64,000 nt of DNA. It comes from Mycobacterium asiaticum (lineage in GTDB: Bacteria > Actinomycetota > Actinomycetes > Mycobacteriales > Mycobacteriaceae). How positions within the stretch are numbered: position 1 is the stretch's first letter; every line of letters begins with the position of its first letter. The stretch covers positions 1 through 64,000 of the forward strand of contig NZ_LZMH01000055.1 in assembly GCF_001673635.1 (NCBI RefSeq), given 5' to 3'. Positions 41,437 to 49,711 of the stretch are shown piece by piece. Made by a program: the position numbers and the translations under genes. The notes beneath the pieces were generated by a model. That model saw only the letters and a list, made by a program, of their open reading frames with translations, was not told the DNA's origin and ran no database searches.

Positions 41437-42204
41437 CTAGAAGTTCTCCGGCCGTGCGGCCGCATCGATTCCGCCGTCGACGACGAGCACGCTGCCGACC
41501 ATGTACCTGCTGCCCTCCGACAGCAGCCAGCACGCCGCGTCGGCGATGTCGGGCGGCTGCGCCCACCGCCGGATCGGTGCGGGGTTCTCGTCCATCAACC
41601 GCGCGATCTCCGGGTCTGCCATGGCGATTTCGGTCATCGGCGTGACGGTGGTGCCCGGGGCGATGACGTTGACGCGGATGCCCGCGGCGATCCACTCCGG
41701 TGCGATGCGGCGGCCGAACTTCAGCGTGGCCAACTTCGAGGTGTTGTAGGCGATTCCGTGATCCCCGTGTTTGACGGTCAGCTCGATCGCGCGCTGCTCG
41801 TCACCGGCCAGCATCGCCTCACACGACTCGTCGTCGACGGCCTGCACCATCGGCGCGATCGAACTCACCACCACCACAGCCGGTTTCGTCGCGGCGGCCA
41901 ACTGCGGCCGCAACGCCGTCAGCAGGTCGACCTGCCCGAAGTAGTTGACGCTGGTGAGCAATCCGATGTCGAGGACCGACGGGCCCACTCCGGCGTAGCC
42001 GATATAGCCGTCCAGTGCGCCGCCCGCCGCATCGGCGATGGCGTCGGCGGCGCGGGCGCGACCGCCGGGATCGGAGAGGTCGGCTTGGATTTCGGCGTCC
42101 GCGAGGTCGACGCCGATGACGCGTACGCCCTCGGCTTCGAGGGCCTGCCTGGTGGCCAGTCCCAGACCCGATGAGCTGCCGGTGACGACGATCGTGCGGC
42201 TCAC
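41437..42204 (-). CDS. short-chain dehydrogenase/reductase
   Basis: A 255-residue SDR. Cofactor motif VVTGSSSGLGLATRQAL, catalytic Ser in VVVSSIAPMVQ and Tyr-x3-Lys in YNTSKLATL, C-terminus SVLVVDGGIDAAAR. The insert between Ser and Tyr (AVDDESCEAMLAGDEQRAIE) is longer than in most SDRs and resembles coniferyl-alcohol/3-alpha-hydroxysteroid dehydrogenase-like proteins. GTG 42204 overlaps the cupin stop (GTGA). It likely oxidises or reduces a hydroxy/keto group of the cluster substrate. Confidence 0.87.
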   Translation of the reverse strand: MSRTIVVTGSSSGLGLATRQALEAEGVRVIGVDLADAEIQADLSDPGGRARAADAIADAAGGALDGYIGYAGVGPSVLDIGLLTSVNYFGQVDLLTALRPQLAAATKPAVVVVSSIAPMVQAVDDESCEAMLAGDEQRAIELTVKHGDHGIAYNTSKLATLKFGRRIAPEWIAAGIRVNVIAPGTTVTPMTEIAMADPEIARLMDENPAPIRRWAQPPDIADAACWLLSEGSRYMVGSVLVVDGGIDAAARPENF

Positions 42205-42635
42205 ACGCGGGCCCCTTTGTCTGCCAGCACTTTCTGGTAATCGCCGGGGCTGTTGATCGCCAGGTAGGAGCAGCGCTGGCTTCCGACATTGCGGATGCCG
42301 TGCGGCACATTGGCCGGCACCATGACCGCCTGCCCGACGGCGACGGTAACAGGCGGGCGGTCGCCGATGGTGTACTCCGCCTCGCCGGCGATGATCACGT
42401 GCAGGTGTTCGGTGACCGGATGGTAGTGAAAGTCGTTCTCCTGCCCCGGTTCCAGGTTCCACACCACGATGCCCAGGCCGCTGTCGGCGATGTTGGAGTA
42501 CATCAGCGTGACCACCGCCGAGTCAGGATCGAACACCTGATAGGTGGTCAGGTCCACCACCAGTGACTCGGGGCGGGTGGGGTCGATGCGCCCGACCAGG
42601 TCCGGCACGAAGCGTTCGGCGGATTCCTTAAGCAT
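42201..42635 (-). CDS. cupin-domain protein
   Basis: A 144-residue cupin with the metal-binding motif 1 FHYHPVTEHLHVIIAGEAEY (H-x-H-x3-E-x-H) and motif 2 MVPANVPHGIRNVGSQRCSY. A mononuclear metal site is predicted. Roles could be dioxygenation, isomerisation or lactone/keto-acid processing. AAAGGGG lies just before ATG 42635. It overlaps both neighbours (GTGA with the SDR, eight bases with the lyase), so it is a core operon member. Confidence 0.85.
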   Translation of the reverse strand: MLKESAERFVPDLVGRIDPTRPESLVVDLTTYQVFDPDSAVVTLMYSNIADSGLGIVVWNLEPGQENDFHYHPVTEHLHVIIAGEAEYTIGDRPPVTVAVGQAVMVPANVPHGIRNVGSQRCSYLAINSPGDYQKVLADKGARV

Positions 42636-43611
42636 GAACCGGCCCCTTTCGGTCCGCGGTTTCGGTGGATTCACACAACTTTCGCCAGGCGGCCGCGTTG
42701 GTGAGCGCCGCAGCACGCCAGGCCTCGGGCAGGTCTGTGTACGGAGGGCGCGGCGGCCCGCATCGCGTGTACCCGGCGGCGTCAATCCGCGCCTTCTCGA
42801 ACTGCAGGTTGTACTGCGCGAACAAGGTGAAGTCCGGAATGGACAGCGGCACGGTGTCAATGGCCTCCAGCAGCACGATGGCCCGGTCGCGATCCCCCGC
42901 GGCCACCGCCGACATCGCCGCCACCCAGGGCTGTGGTCCCATGGCCGCCGAGGTCGCCCAGCAGCCGTGCGGATACTCGGGGAACGCCTTGTAGGCCGCG
43001 GTCAGCAGGCCGCCCTCGCCGTTGAGGAAGGCGACCTGCTCGCCCGCCACCGTCAGCAGTTCCTCGGTCAACGGGAAGCTGGTCTTGCAGGCCACCACCG
43101 TCGGGCAGCGCTGCGCGACACCGCGCCAGAACTCGATCGGGTACTCGAATTTGAAGAAGAACCGGTTGGCGTACACCAGCAGCGGCAGGTCCGGCACCGC
43201 CTCGGCCAGGTCGGCGTGAAAACCGACGGCGTTCGCCAATGTCGGGGTCTGCCAGAGCGGCAGGCCGACGAACGCCCCCGCCAGACCGAGTTCCCGCACG
43301 ACGCGCATCTGTTCGACGACCTCTTTGGTGCCCAGGGCGGTGGTGCCGGCCAGCACCGGCACCCGCCCGGCGGCCGTCTGATTCACCGCGTCGTACAACT
43401 GCACCCGCTCGGCCCACGTGGTGGTGGCACCCTCACCGGTGGTGCCACACAACCCGATCAGCCCGACACCGTCGCGGATCAGCTTGTCGGCCAGCCGGCA
43501 GGCCTCGTCGAGGTCGACGGTCGACTCGGGGCCGAGCGGATCGACGTCGGTGCGCATCGGCGTCGGCGGCAGGGCGAGTACGCGCCCCTGGAAATCTGCG
43601 GCGGTCAGCAT
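42628..43611 (-). CDS. dihydrodipicolinate synthase-family lyase (DapA/NahE-like)
   Basis: A 327-residue class I aldolase-type TIM barrel. GLIGLCGTTGEGATTTWAER (the G-T-T-G-E motif for the keto-acid carboxylate), PLLVYANRFFFKFEYPIEFW, and the Schiff-base Lys in VVACKTSFPLTEELL. The family includes hydratase-aldolases such as NahE that release pyruvate from ring-cleavage products. Here it could cleave a side chain after extradiol opening. It overlaps the class II aldolase gene by seven bases and the cupin by eight. No DapA role is expected because lysine genes are absent. Confidence 0.85.
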   Translation of the reverse strand: MLTAADFQGRVLALPPTPMRTDVDPLGPESTVDLDEACRLADKLIRDGVGLIGLCGTTGEGATTTWAERVQLYDAVNQTAAGRVPVLAGTTALGTKEVVEQMRVVRELGLAGAFVGLPLWQTPTLANAVGFHADLAEAVPDLPLLVYANRFFFKFEYPIEFWRGVAQRCPTVVACKTSFPLTEELLTVAGEQVAFLNGEGGLLTAAYKAFPEYPHGCWATSAAMGPQPWVAAMSAVAAGDRDRAIVLLEAIDTVPLSIPDFTLFAQYNLQFEKARIDAAGYTRCGPPRPPYTDLPEAWRAAALTNAAAWRKLCESTETADRKGPVHA

Positions 43612-44339
43612 AGGCGCTCCTTCGGTTTCAGCACATCGGGGTCGCGGCGAAGCTCTTTGCGGGCCATCGCTTCCCAGAACCCCTCGAATTCGGCGACGCC
43701 GAGCGTCGCGTTGACGTCGGGCTGCAATTCCTTTGCCCCGCCCAGGCCTTCGACCAGCGCGGCGCGTTGGCAGCGCTCCGCGAACGACACCGCACGCAGG
43801 TGTGCCCGCGGCAGGTCGGGACCGAGGATGAACACGCCGTGGCCGGCCAACAGCGCGATGTCCGCGTCGCCCATCGCCGCAACGGCGTTGCGGGCCGCCT
43901 CCTCGGCGGCAACGGTCCCGCCGAACTCATCGACGAGCACCACCCGGCCGCCACCGAGTGCGCCGGTCTGGTCATGAACGCCCGGCACACGCCGGGCGTT
44001 GGCCCACACCGTCACCCAGCGCGGGTGGTTGTGGATCGACACGGCGACGTCGTCGCGGACGCGGTGCAGCGCCAGGTGCAGGTTGACGCCGGGGGCGGCC
44101 GGCCAGCGGCCTTCGAGCACATTGCCGTCGAGGTCGATGCGCACCACATCGTCGGGTCCGAACTCGTCCCACAGCAGGAACCACGGGTTGGTCAGCAGCG
44201 TGCCGTCGCTTTGTTTGTAAGTGATGTGCCCGGCCAGGTGGTCGTCGTAGCCCTCGTGCCACAGGGTGCGGGCCAGCAGCACCAGCTCCTGTTCGGGCGT
44301 CAGCGGCGGCAGCAAGGCGCCGGGCTCAGCAGTGAACAT
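43605..44339 (-). CDS. class II aldolase/adducin family protein
   Basis: A 244-residue protein with metal ligands in VSIHNHPRWVTVWAN (His-x-His) and LLAGHGVFILGPDL (His), and a catalytic acid probably in LHLALHRVRDD. Family members cleave or decarboxylate hydroxy-acyl substrates. It is related to the enzyme at 23834 but not nearly identical. It overlaps PanE-like and DapA-like genes (14 and 7 bases). Confidence 0.86.
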   Translation of the reverse strand: MFTAEPGALLPPLTPEQELVLLARTLWHEGYDDHLAGHITYKQSDGTLLTNPWFLLWDEFGPDDVVRIDLDGNVLEGRWPAAPGVNLHLALHRVRDDVAVSIHNHPRWVTVWANARRVPGVHDQTGALGGGRVVLVDEFGGTVAAEEAARNAVAAMGDADIALLAGHGVFILGPDLPRAHLRAVSFAERCQRAALVEGLGGAKELQPDVNATLGVAEFEGFWEAMARKELRRDPDVLKPKERLC

Positions 44340-45345
44340 CGACGGGCACCTCCCCGGTCACCATCAGCTCGTAGCACCGGACGATGCGGTAGGCGGCGGT
44401 CAACGCCGGCGCCGCGACGCCGAGTCGTGCTGCGGCGGAGACGAATTCGCCTAGGGACTCCTCGACTTCGGTGTGCCGGTGACGCAGTAGGTCGTCGTGC
44501 ATCGAGGGCCGGCCCCGCACGCCCCGCTCGGCCATCCCCCGGCCCAGGGCCATCGCGCGCTGCACGGAGGCGTCGAAGTCATCGAGCGCGAACTGGCGGA
44601 ACTGCGCGTACGGCGCGAAATAGTCGCGCGGGGTGTAGCCCAGTGCGCTGTAGACACCGAGCAACTCACCGGTCAGTTGCACGTAGTATTCGGCGCCCGG
44701 CCGGGTCTGCAGGGCTTCGGTGATGGTGCGCTCGGGCAGGAAACCGACGGCGGTGATCGAGAAGGCGGCGATGAGCGCGGCCTGGAGCAGCTTCTCCCAC
44801 TCCACCGCCCCGATGAATTCCGTTGCCACGGCGCCGAATCCCGCGTCACGGAAAGCGGCGGCCAGCCGCTCGACCCGGGCCGAGAGGATCCCGTCGAGTT
44901 CGCCGAAGTAGAACGACACCGGTGCGGTTCCGGTGTGGTGCACGTGACCCGGTTCGACGAGCGTCGCCGATTCGGTGGTCGAGGCCCCGATGACCCGGTC
45001 TGCGCCGATCCATTCGGCGAGCCGGGCGTCCTTGGTGACACTGTTCTGCAACGACAGGGCGGCGTCGGCGCGCAGCGCTGCCGCTTCCGCCAGGGCCTTT
45101 GCCGTATCAGCGGTTTTGACGGTAAGCAACAGATAGTCGAACGGCCCGGTGGCCTCGGCTGGAGTGGACACCGCGCCTAGGCGCACCGTGCCGAATCCGC
45201 GAATCCCCGCTATCCGCAACCCGTTTCGCCGGATCGCCGCAACGTGATCCGGGCGTCCGATCAGCGTGACATCCACGCCGGTCTCGGCCAAGCGCGCTCC
45301 GACGAGGGAGCCGAGGCCCCCCGCGCCCAGCACACAGATCCTCAT
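44326..45345 (-). CDS. ketopantoate reductase-family oxidoreductase (ApbA/PanE-like)
   Basis: A 339-residue NADP-dependent reductase: Rossmann start MRICVLGAGGLGSLVGARLA, NADP-binding VKTADTAKAL, SLQNSVTKDARLAEWIGAD and the catalytic Lys region EWEKLLQAALIAAF. PanE-type enzymes reduce alpha-keto or beta-keto acids; the context argues for a catabolic keto-acid substrate, not pantothenate synthesis. It starts one base inside the stop of the preceding extradiol gene (TGATG). Confidence 0.85.
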   Translation of the reverse strand: MRICVLGAGGLGSLVGARLAETGVDVTLIGRPDHVAAIRRNGLRIAGIRGFGTVRLGAVSTPAEATGPFDYLLLTVKTADTAKALAEAAALRADAALSLQNSVTKDARLAEWIGADRVIGASTTESATLVEPGHVHHTGTAPVSFYFGELDGILSARVERLAAAFRDAGFGAVATEFIGAVEWEKLLQAALIAAFSITAVGFLPERTITEALQTRPGAEYYVQLTGELLGVYSALGYTPRDYFAPYAQFRQFALDDFDASVQRAMALGRGMAERGVRGRPSMHDDLLRHRHTEVEESLGEFVSAAARLGVAAPALTAAYRIVRCYELMVTGEVPVDVHC

Positions 45346-46259
45346 CAGCTTTCGACCTTGGCGTCAGCGATGTCGTCCATCATGTCGCCGCGGTGCCCCC
45401 ACAGTTCACCGCGGCCGGTGTAAGTCCGCGCCACCCAAGTCGTGTCGTCGATTTGCGATGCCTGCCAACCGATTTCCATGTTGAAACCGGACGGGTTCTG
45501 CACGTAGAACGACAGCGTGGGGTCGTTGAAGTGCTGCCCCAGGGTGTTGACGATCGGGATCTTCAGATCCATGACGCGGTCGTAGGCTTTGCCCAGGTCC
45601 TCGAGGCGACTGACCTCCAGCATCAGATGATTCGGCCCGGGCGGCATCGGCAGGTCGAAGAAGCCGATGCTGTGGTGGCGTGCCGTGGTGCGCATGAAGA
45701 CGACGGTGTTGGGACCCCAGGCGAACCGGTCGGTGAGCCGGAATCCCATGGCGTCGCGGTAGAACGCCTCCGCCTCGGGCGCGGACGCGACCGCGTAGAA
45801 CACGTGGCCGATCCCGAGCGGCCCGGTCAGAAACGCCTGCACGCCAGCGGGTGAGCGGAACGGCAGCTCCTCCACCGTTTGGCCCCAGTAGATTTCGTGG
45901 TGATTTCCCCACGGGTCGTCGAACGACGCCAGGCCCGACACACCGCGGCGGGCACGCAGTCGATCGTCGGCAGCTTTGACCGCGACACCGTGCGCCTCCA
46001 GGTGCGTGACGGCGGCATTCAGGGCGACGTCGTCGGCCACCTCCCATCCCGCGGCGACCTGCCCGTCGCGGTCCGCGGGCTGCACGGCGATCCGCCAGCT
46101 CCGTTCGTCCAGGCGCAGCCACAGCGTGCCGTCGGGCTCGGCCGCGGGCGGCCCGCCGGCGGGCATCATGCCGAACGCGTCCACGGTCAGCTGCCGCCAG
46201 GCCGCCATGTCGGTGACGTCGTAAACGACGTAACCGAGGCCGCGCAGGTCGATGGTCAC
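45345..46259 (-). CDS. extradiol ring-cleavage dioxygenase, second paralogue of the cluster
   Basis: A 304-residue type I extradiol dioxygenase with Fe(II) ligands His152 (GIGHVFYAV), His211 (PNHLMLEV) and Glu262 (FNMEIGW), His196 and Tyr252 as second-sphere residues, and the C-terminal GRGELWGHRGD. GTG 46259 overlaps the upstream hydrolase stop (GTGA). The N-terminal module differs clearly from the paralogue at 39311, so the two probably open different catechols or successive ring intermediates. Confidence 0.93.
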   Translation of the reverse strand: MTIDLRGLGYVVYDVTDMAAWRQLTVDAFGMMPAGGPPAAEPDGTLWLRLDERSWRIAVQPADRDGQVAAGWEVADDVALNAAVTHLEAHGVAVKAADDRLRARRGVSGLASFDDPWGNHHEIYWGQTVEELPFRSPAGVQAFLTGPLGIGHVFYAVASAPEAEAFYRDAMGFRLTDRFAWGPNTVVFMRTTARHHSIGFFDLPMPPGPNHLMLEVSRLEDLGKAYDRVMDLKIPIVNTLGQHFNDPTLSFYVQNPSGFNMEIGWQASQIDDTTWVARTYTGRGELWGHRGDMMDDIADAKVES

Positions 46260-47032
46260 CGCAACACCGAATCCAGCCAGGCCGCCGTGAGCGCCAACAG
46301 TTCGGGCCGATCGAACGCCGGGTCCTCGTGGCCGGCCCCGGCCAGCGACAGCAGCGTGCTGGAGACGCCCGCGCGTCCCAGCGCGTCGTGCAATGCCGCC
46401 GACTCCGATGGCGGCACCATCCGGTCCCGATCGCCGTGCGCGATCAGGAACGGCGGCGCCGAGGCGGGCGCGTTGGCCGCTGCCACCAGCGCCGACGTCG
46501 CCGCCGGAGCGTCGGCCACATCGTCTGACCCGAGGACGGCCGCCTCGAAGGGCGGGAACATGATCTGGCGCTCCAGCGGGCTGCGGGCACCCGATGACGC
46601 GAAATCGGCCGGGGCGAACCAGATCAGGGCGGCCTGCACCGCGCTGGACGGGTCCGGGTCGAGCGCGGTCATGCTGGCCAGATAGCCGCCCGCCGAGGCG
46701 CCCCACACCCCGATCCGTTCCGTCGACAACCCGTAGCCGCCGCCATTGGCCCGCAGCCACCGCACCGCCGCCTTCATGTCGTCGAGCTGCGCCGGGAACA
46801 GATACCGCGGGGCGTGCCGGTAGTTGATCGACGCGACCGCCACGCCGCGAGAGGCGAGTCCGCGCAGCCGGGTGGCCTGCGCGTCGGACTTGTCCCCGAA
46901 CTGGAAGCCACCGCCGTGCGCATACACCACCAGCACGGGATCCGCGGTAGCCGGCAGATAGAGGTCCAGGCACAGGTCGACACCGTCGACGGTCGCGTAG
47001 GTCAGGTCGCGCAGCGCCTTGACCTCAAACAC
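46256..47032 (-). CDS. alpha/beta hydrolase, hormone-sensitive-lipase/carboxylesterase type
   Basis: A 258-residue hydrolase with the HSL oxyanion motif VVYAHGGGFQFGDKSD, nucleophile GVWGASAGGYLASM (G-A-S-A-G), Asp in AHGDRDRMVPP and His in LAGAGHEDPAF. This differs from HsaD/BphD meta-cleavage hydrolases, so an ester, lactone or enol-lactone is a likelier substrate. GTG 47032 overlaps the LLM gene by eight bases. Confidence 0.88.
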   Translation of the reverse strand: MFEVKALRDLTYATVDGVDLCLDLYLPATADPVLVVYAHGGGFQFGDKSDAQATRLRGLASRGVAVASINYRHAPRYLFPAQLDDMKAAVRWLRANGGGYGLSTERIGVWGASAGGYLASMTALDPDPSSAVQAALIWFAPADFASSGARSPLERQIMFPPFEAAVLGSDDVADAPAATSALVAAANAPASAPPFLIAHGDRDRMVPPSESAALHDALGRAGVSSTLLSLAGAGHEDPAFDRPELLALTAAWLDSVLR

Positions 47033-48068
47033 TGGCCTGCTCCAGCGCCGCCGAGCGAACCGCCGGCGCCACGCGGGTACCCAGCAGTTCGTAGCTGCGG
47101 GCCACCGCGTCGCGCGTGAAGGCCGCGTAGTCGCACCAGGCGGCGAAGGTGCCGAAGCCGCCTTCTCGGCACTGCTCCACGATCTGTTCGGCGACCGTGG
47201 CGGGCGCTCCGATCAGGTAGTCGTCCGGATGGGAGAGCATCGCTGCCACGTTGGGGTCGGCGGCCTCACCCTGCCGCAACACGCCCAGTTGCGTGAGATC
47301 GGCGGCGGCCTCGGCGAGTTCGCGCGCCTCCGTGTCGGACGGGGCAACGAACACGCGCCGACGCAGCGCGAGCATCTCGGGACCCGACGGCGTACCGGCC
47401 TCGCGTGCGGCCGCGCGGTAGGCCTCGGAGATCTGCGCCGCGAACGGCCGGGGCAGCCAGCCCGTGCAGATCCGCCACCCGCGCCGGGCCGCCCATTCGG
47501 CCGAACTCGCCGACATGATGGTCGTCCACACCGGCCGGGCCGGATTACCCTGCAGCCGTGGCACTATCGGTACATCGACCAGGTTGTGGAAGTCGTCGCG
47601 GTGCGTGACGTACGGGCCCGCGAGACCCTTTTCTAACAGGTCCGCGACGCTGTAGTAGCGAGGGCGGATGTGTTCGGCAGGCAACCCCGCCTGCACGGCT
47701 TCGTCGTCGCCCGCTCCCGGCCCGATCCCGATCTCGAACCGACCGCCCGACAACATATCCAGCATCGCGCATTCCTCGAGGAAGCGGCGGCCGTCGTGCA
47801 GGGGCAGCACGCTGCCCATGATGCCCAGGCGAAGCTTGCTGGTACGGGCCGCGACCGATGCAACCACCAGTTGCGGGGACGGCGCGATGAAGATCGGGTT
47901 GAAGTGGTGTTCGGCATAGAAGACCCCGTCCAGCCCCCACTGCTCGAGTTTGGCGGCCAATTCCACATACCAGCCGTAGGTCTCGCGGCAGGCGTCCACG
48001 GTCAGGTCTTCGGGAGCGGGGGCGGCACCGGAGGTGAAGATGTTGAACGCCCACACGTCGATTGCCAT
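47025..48068 (-). CDS. LLM-class flavin-dependent oxidoreductase (luciferase-like monooxygenase)
   Basis: A 347-residue bacterial luciferase-family protein: WGLDGVFYAEHHFNPIFIAP, RLGIMGSVLPLHDGRRFLEE, MLSGGRFEIGIGPGAGDDEA and the C-terminal VAEQIVEQCREGGFGTFAAW. It uses FMNH2 or F420 for a Baeyer-Villiger-type or alkane/aldehyde oxidation. GGAGG precedes ATG 48068 by five bases. It is the first gene of the second transcription block and has its own probable operator at 48097-48114. Confidence 0.9.
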   Translation of the reverse strand: MAIDVWAFNIFTSGAAPAPEDLTVDACRETYGWYVELAAKLEQWGLDGVFYAEHHFNPIFIAPSPQLVVASVAARTSKLRLGIMGSVLPLHDGRRFLEECAMLDMLSGGRFEIGIGPGAGDDEAVQAGLPAEHIRPRYYSVADLLEKGLAGPYVTHRDDFHNLVDVPIVPRLQGNPARPVWTTIMSASSAEWAARRGWRICTGWLPRPFAAQISEAYRAAAREAGTPSGPEMLALRRRVFVAPSDTEARELAEAAADLTQLGVLRQGEAADPNVAAMLSHPDDYLIGAPATVAEQIVEQCREGGFGTFAAWCDYAAFTRDAVARSYELLGTRVAPAVRSAALEQASV

Positions 48069-48096
48069 GCCTACCTCCGAATACCGTAAAGACCTT

Positions 48097-48114
48097 TATA
48101 TCAATTTGTTGATG
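48097..48114. promoter_or_regulatory. inverted repeat operator TATATCAATTTGTTGATG, copy 1
   Basis: The core ATCAA-TTTG-TTGAT is a perfect dyad at 48100-48113, 29-46 bases upstream of the LLM gene start and overlapping the CoA-ligase stop codon. Sixteen of 18 positions are identical to the copy at 51411-51428. It probably marks an internal promoter for the eight-or-more-gene block transcribed leftwards. Confidence 0.75.
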
Positions 48115-49711
48115 GTTTTGGAACCTTTGACCGGGTCCATTCGGCCAGCGTGCGCTTGTCCACCTTGTTGGCCGCGTTCAGCGGCAACTCCTCGACCAGC
48201 ATCACCCGGCGCGGCACTTTGTAATTGGCCATATGCGTTCGCGCCCAGTCGATCACTTCACCGGGATCCAGCGACGCACCCGAAGCGGGCACCACGAACG
48301 CCGCACCGACCTCGCCGAGCCGCTCGTCGGGCACGCCGACCACCGCCGCGCGAGCGATGCCGTCATGCGCGAGCAACAGGTCTTCGATCTCGGCGGGATA
48401 GGCGTTGAATCCCCCGACGATGAACATGTCCTTCTTGCGGCCGACGACGCGCAGCCGGCCGTGTGGGTCGGCGACGCCGAGGTCGCCGGTGTGCAGCCAA
48501 CCGAACTCGTCGATCGCCTCGGCGGTCGCCGCCGGATCGTCCAGATAGCCACGCATCACGTTGAATCCACGCACAACGATTTCACCGAGTTCGCCGGGCG
48601 GCAGGGTCGCGCCGTGCTCGTCCACGATGCGCGCCTCGACGCCGTCGATGACGCGGCCCGACCAGCGGGCGATCACTTCCGGTGGGTCGTCGGGCGAGCT
48701 CACCGACACCACCCCACTCGATTCGGTCAGCCCGTACGCGGTCAGCACCGTCTCGAAGATGTGGTGGCGGCGCAACCGGTGGATCAGTTCGACCGGGATC
48801 TCCGCGGCGCCGGTCACGGTGAGCCGCAACGAGGACAGGTCCGCGCCCTCGCGCTGGTCGAGCAGTGATTGCAGCAGCGTCGGCGGGCCGGGGAGCACCG
48901 TGATACGTTGCGCGGCAACCAGTTCGCCCAGCCTTTTGGCATCAAACACCGCGACCGGCAGGATCGTCGCCCCGCGCATCAGGCAGGCCAGAAATCCCGC
49001 CTTGTAACCGAACGAGTGGAAGAACGGGTTCACAATCAGGTATCGGTCACCGCGGCGCAGTCCGATCGCCTCGGTGTAGACGCCGAAGCAGCGCAGATTC
49101 TGACCGTGGGTGGTCGGAACCCCCTTGGGCCGGCCCGTGGTGCCCGAGGTGAAGAGAATGTCGGCGTCGTCGTCGGGGCCCACCGCGTCGATGGCGGCCA
49201 GCACGGCGGCGCGCGGCACGGCCGCACCCGCGTCGAGGAACTCCCGCCACGTCCGCGTTCCCGGCCGCAGCGCCGAACCGCTCAACACCACCACGGTGCA
49301 CAGGTCCGCCAGTTCCTCGCCGCTGTCGCGCAGCATCACCTCATAGTCCGTGCCGAGAAAACCGTTGACCGTGAACAGGACTCGAGCCCGGCTGGCGCGT
49401 AACACGTGTGCCGCCTCGGCCGCTTTGAAGCGGGTGTTGACGGGAACCAGCACCGCCCCGGCACCCTGAATGCCCAACGCCGCGGTCAGCCAGGCGCCGC
49501 TGTTGGGCGCCCAGATCGCCACCCGCTCACCGGGCGTGATGCCCGCCGCCAGCGCGGCGGCTGTGGCGGCCCTGACATCGGCCGCCAGCTGGGTGAAGGT
49601 GCGCCGGCTTTCGCCCTCGATCAGCGCCGCGTCGTCACCGAAGCGACGGGCCGCCTGCTGGGTGAGCGCCGGCGCGCTGCGCCAGTGCACGTCGTAGCGC
49701 TGACTGATCAC
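48101..49711 (-). CDS. acyl-CoA synthetase (AMP-forming, FadD type)
   Basis: A 536-residue adenylate-forming ligase. Motifs: ILFTSGTTGRPKGVPTTH (P-loop), TAYGLTESSGVVSVSS, GWLHTGDLGVADPHGRLRVV and GRKKDMFIVGGFNAYPAEIE, with the C-terminal Lys in LNAANKVDKRTLAEW. It makes a CoA thioester of a carboxylic acid substrate of the cluster. GTG 49711 overlaps the preceding gene stop (GTGA). Comparable cluster-specific ligases (FadD3, FadD17, FadD19) act in sterol side-chain and ring catabolism. Confidence 0.93.
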   Translation of the reverse strand: MISQRYDVHWRSAPALTQQAARRFGDDAALIEGESRRTFTQLAADVRAATAAALAAGITPGERVAIWAPNSGAWLTAALGIQGAGAVLVPVNTRFKAAEAAHVLRASRARVLFTVNGFLGTDYEVMLRDSGEELADLCTVVVLSGSALRPGTRTWREFLDAGAAVPRAAVLAAIDAVGPDDDADILFTSGTTGRPKGVPTTHGQNLRCFGVYTEAIGLRRGDRYLIVNPFFHSFGYKAGFLACLMRGATILPVAVFDAKRLGELVAAQRITVLPGPPTLLQSLLDQREGADLSSLRLTVTGAAEIPVELIHRLRRHHIFETVLTAYGLTESSGVVSVSSPDDPPEVIARWSGRVIDGVEARIVDEHGATLPPGELGEIVVRGFNVMRGYLDDPAATAEAIDEFGWLHTGDLGVADPHGRLRVVGRKKDMFIVGGFNAYPAEIEDLLLAHDGIARAAVVGVPDERLGEVGAAFVVPASGASLDPGEVIDWARTHMANYKVPRRVMLVEELPLNAANKVDKRTLAEWTRSKVPKPSTN

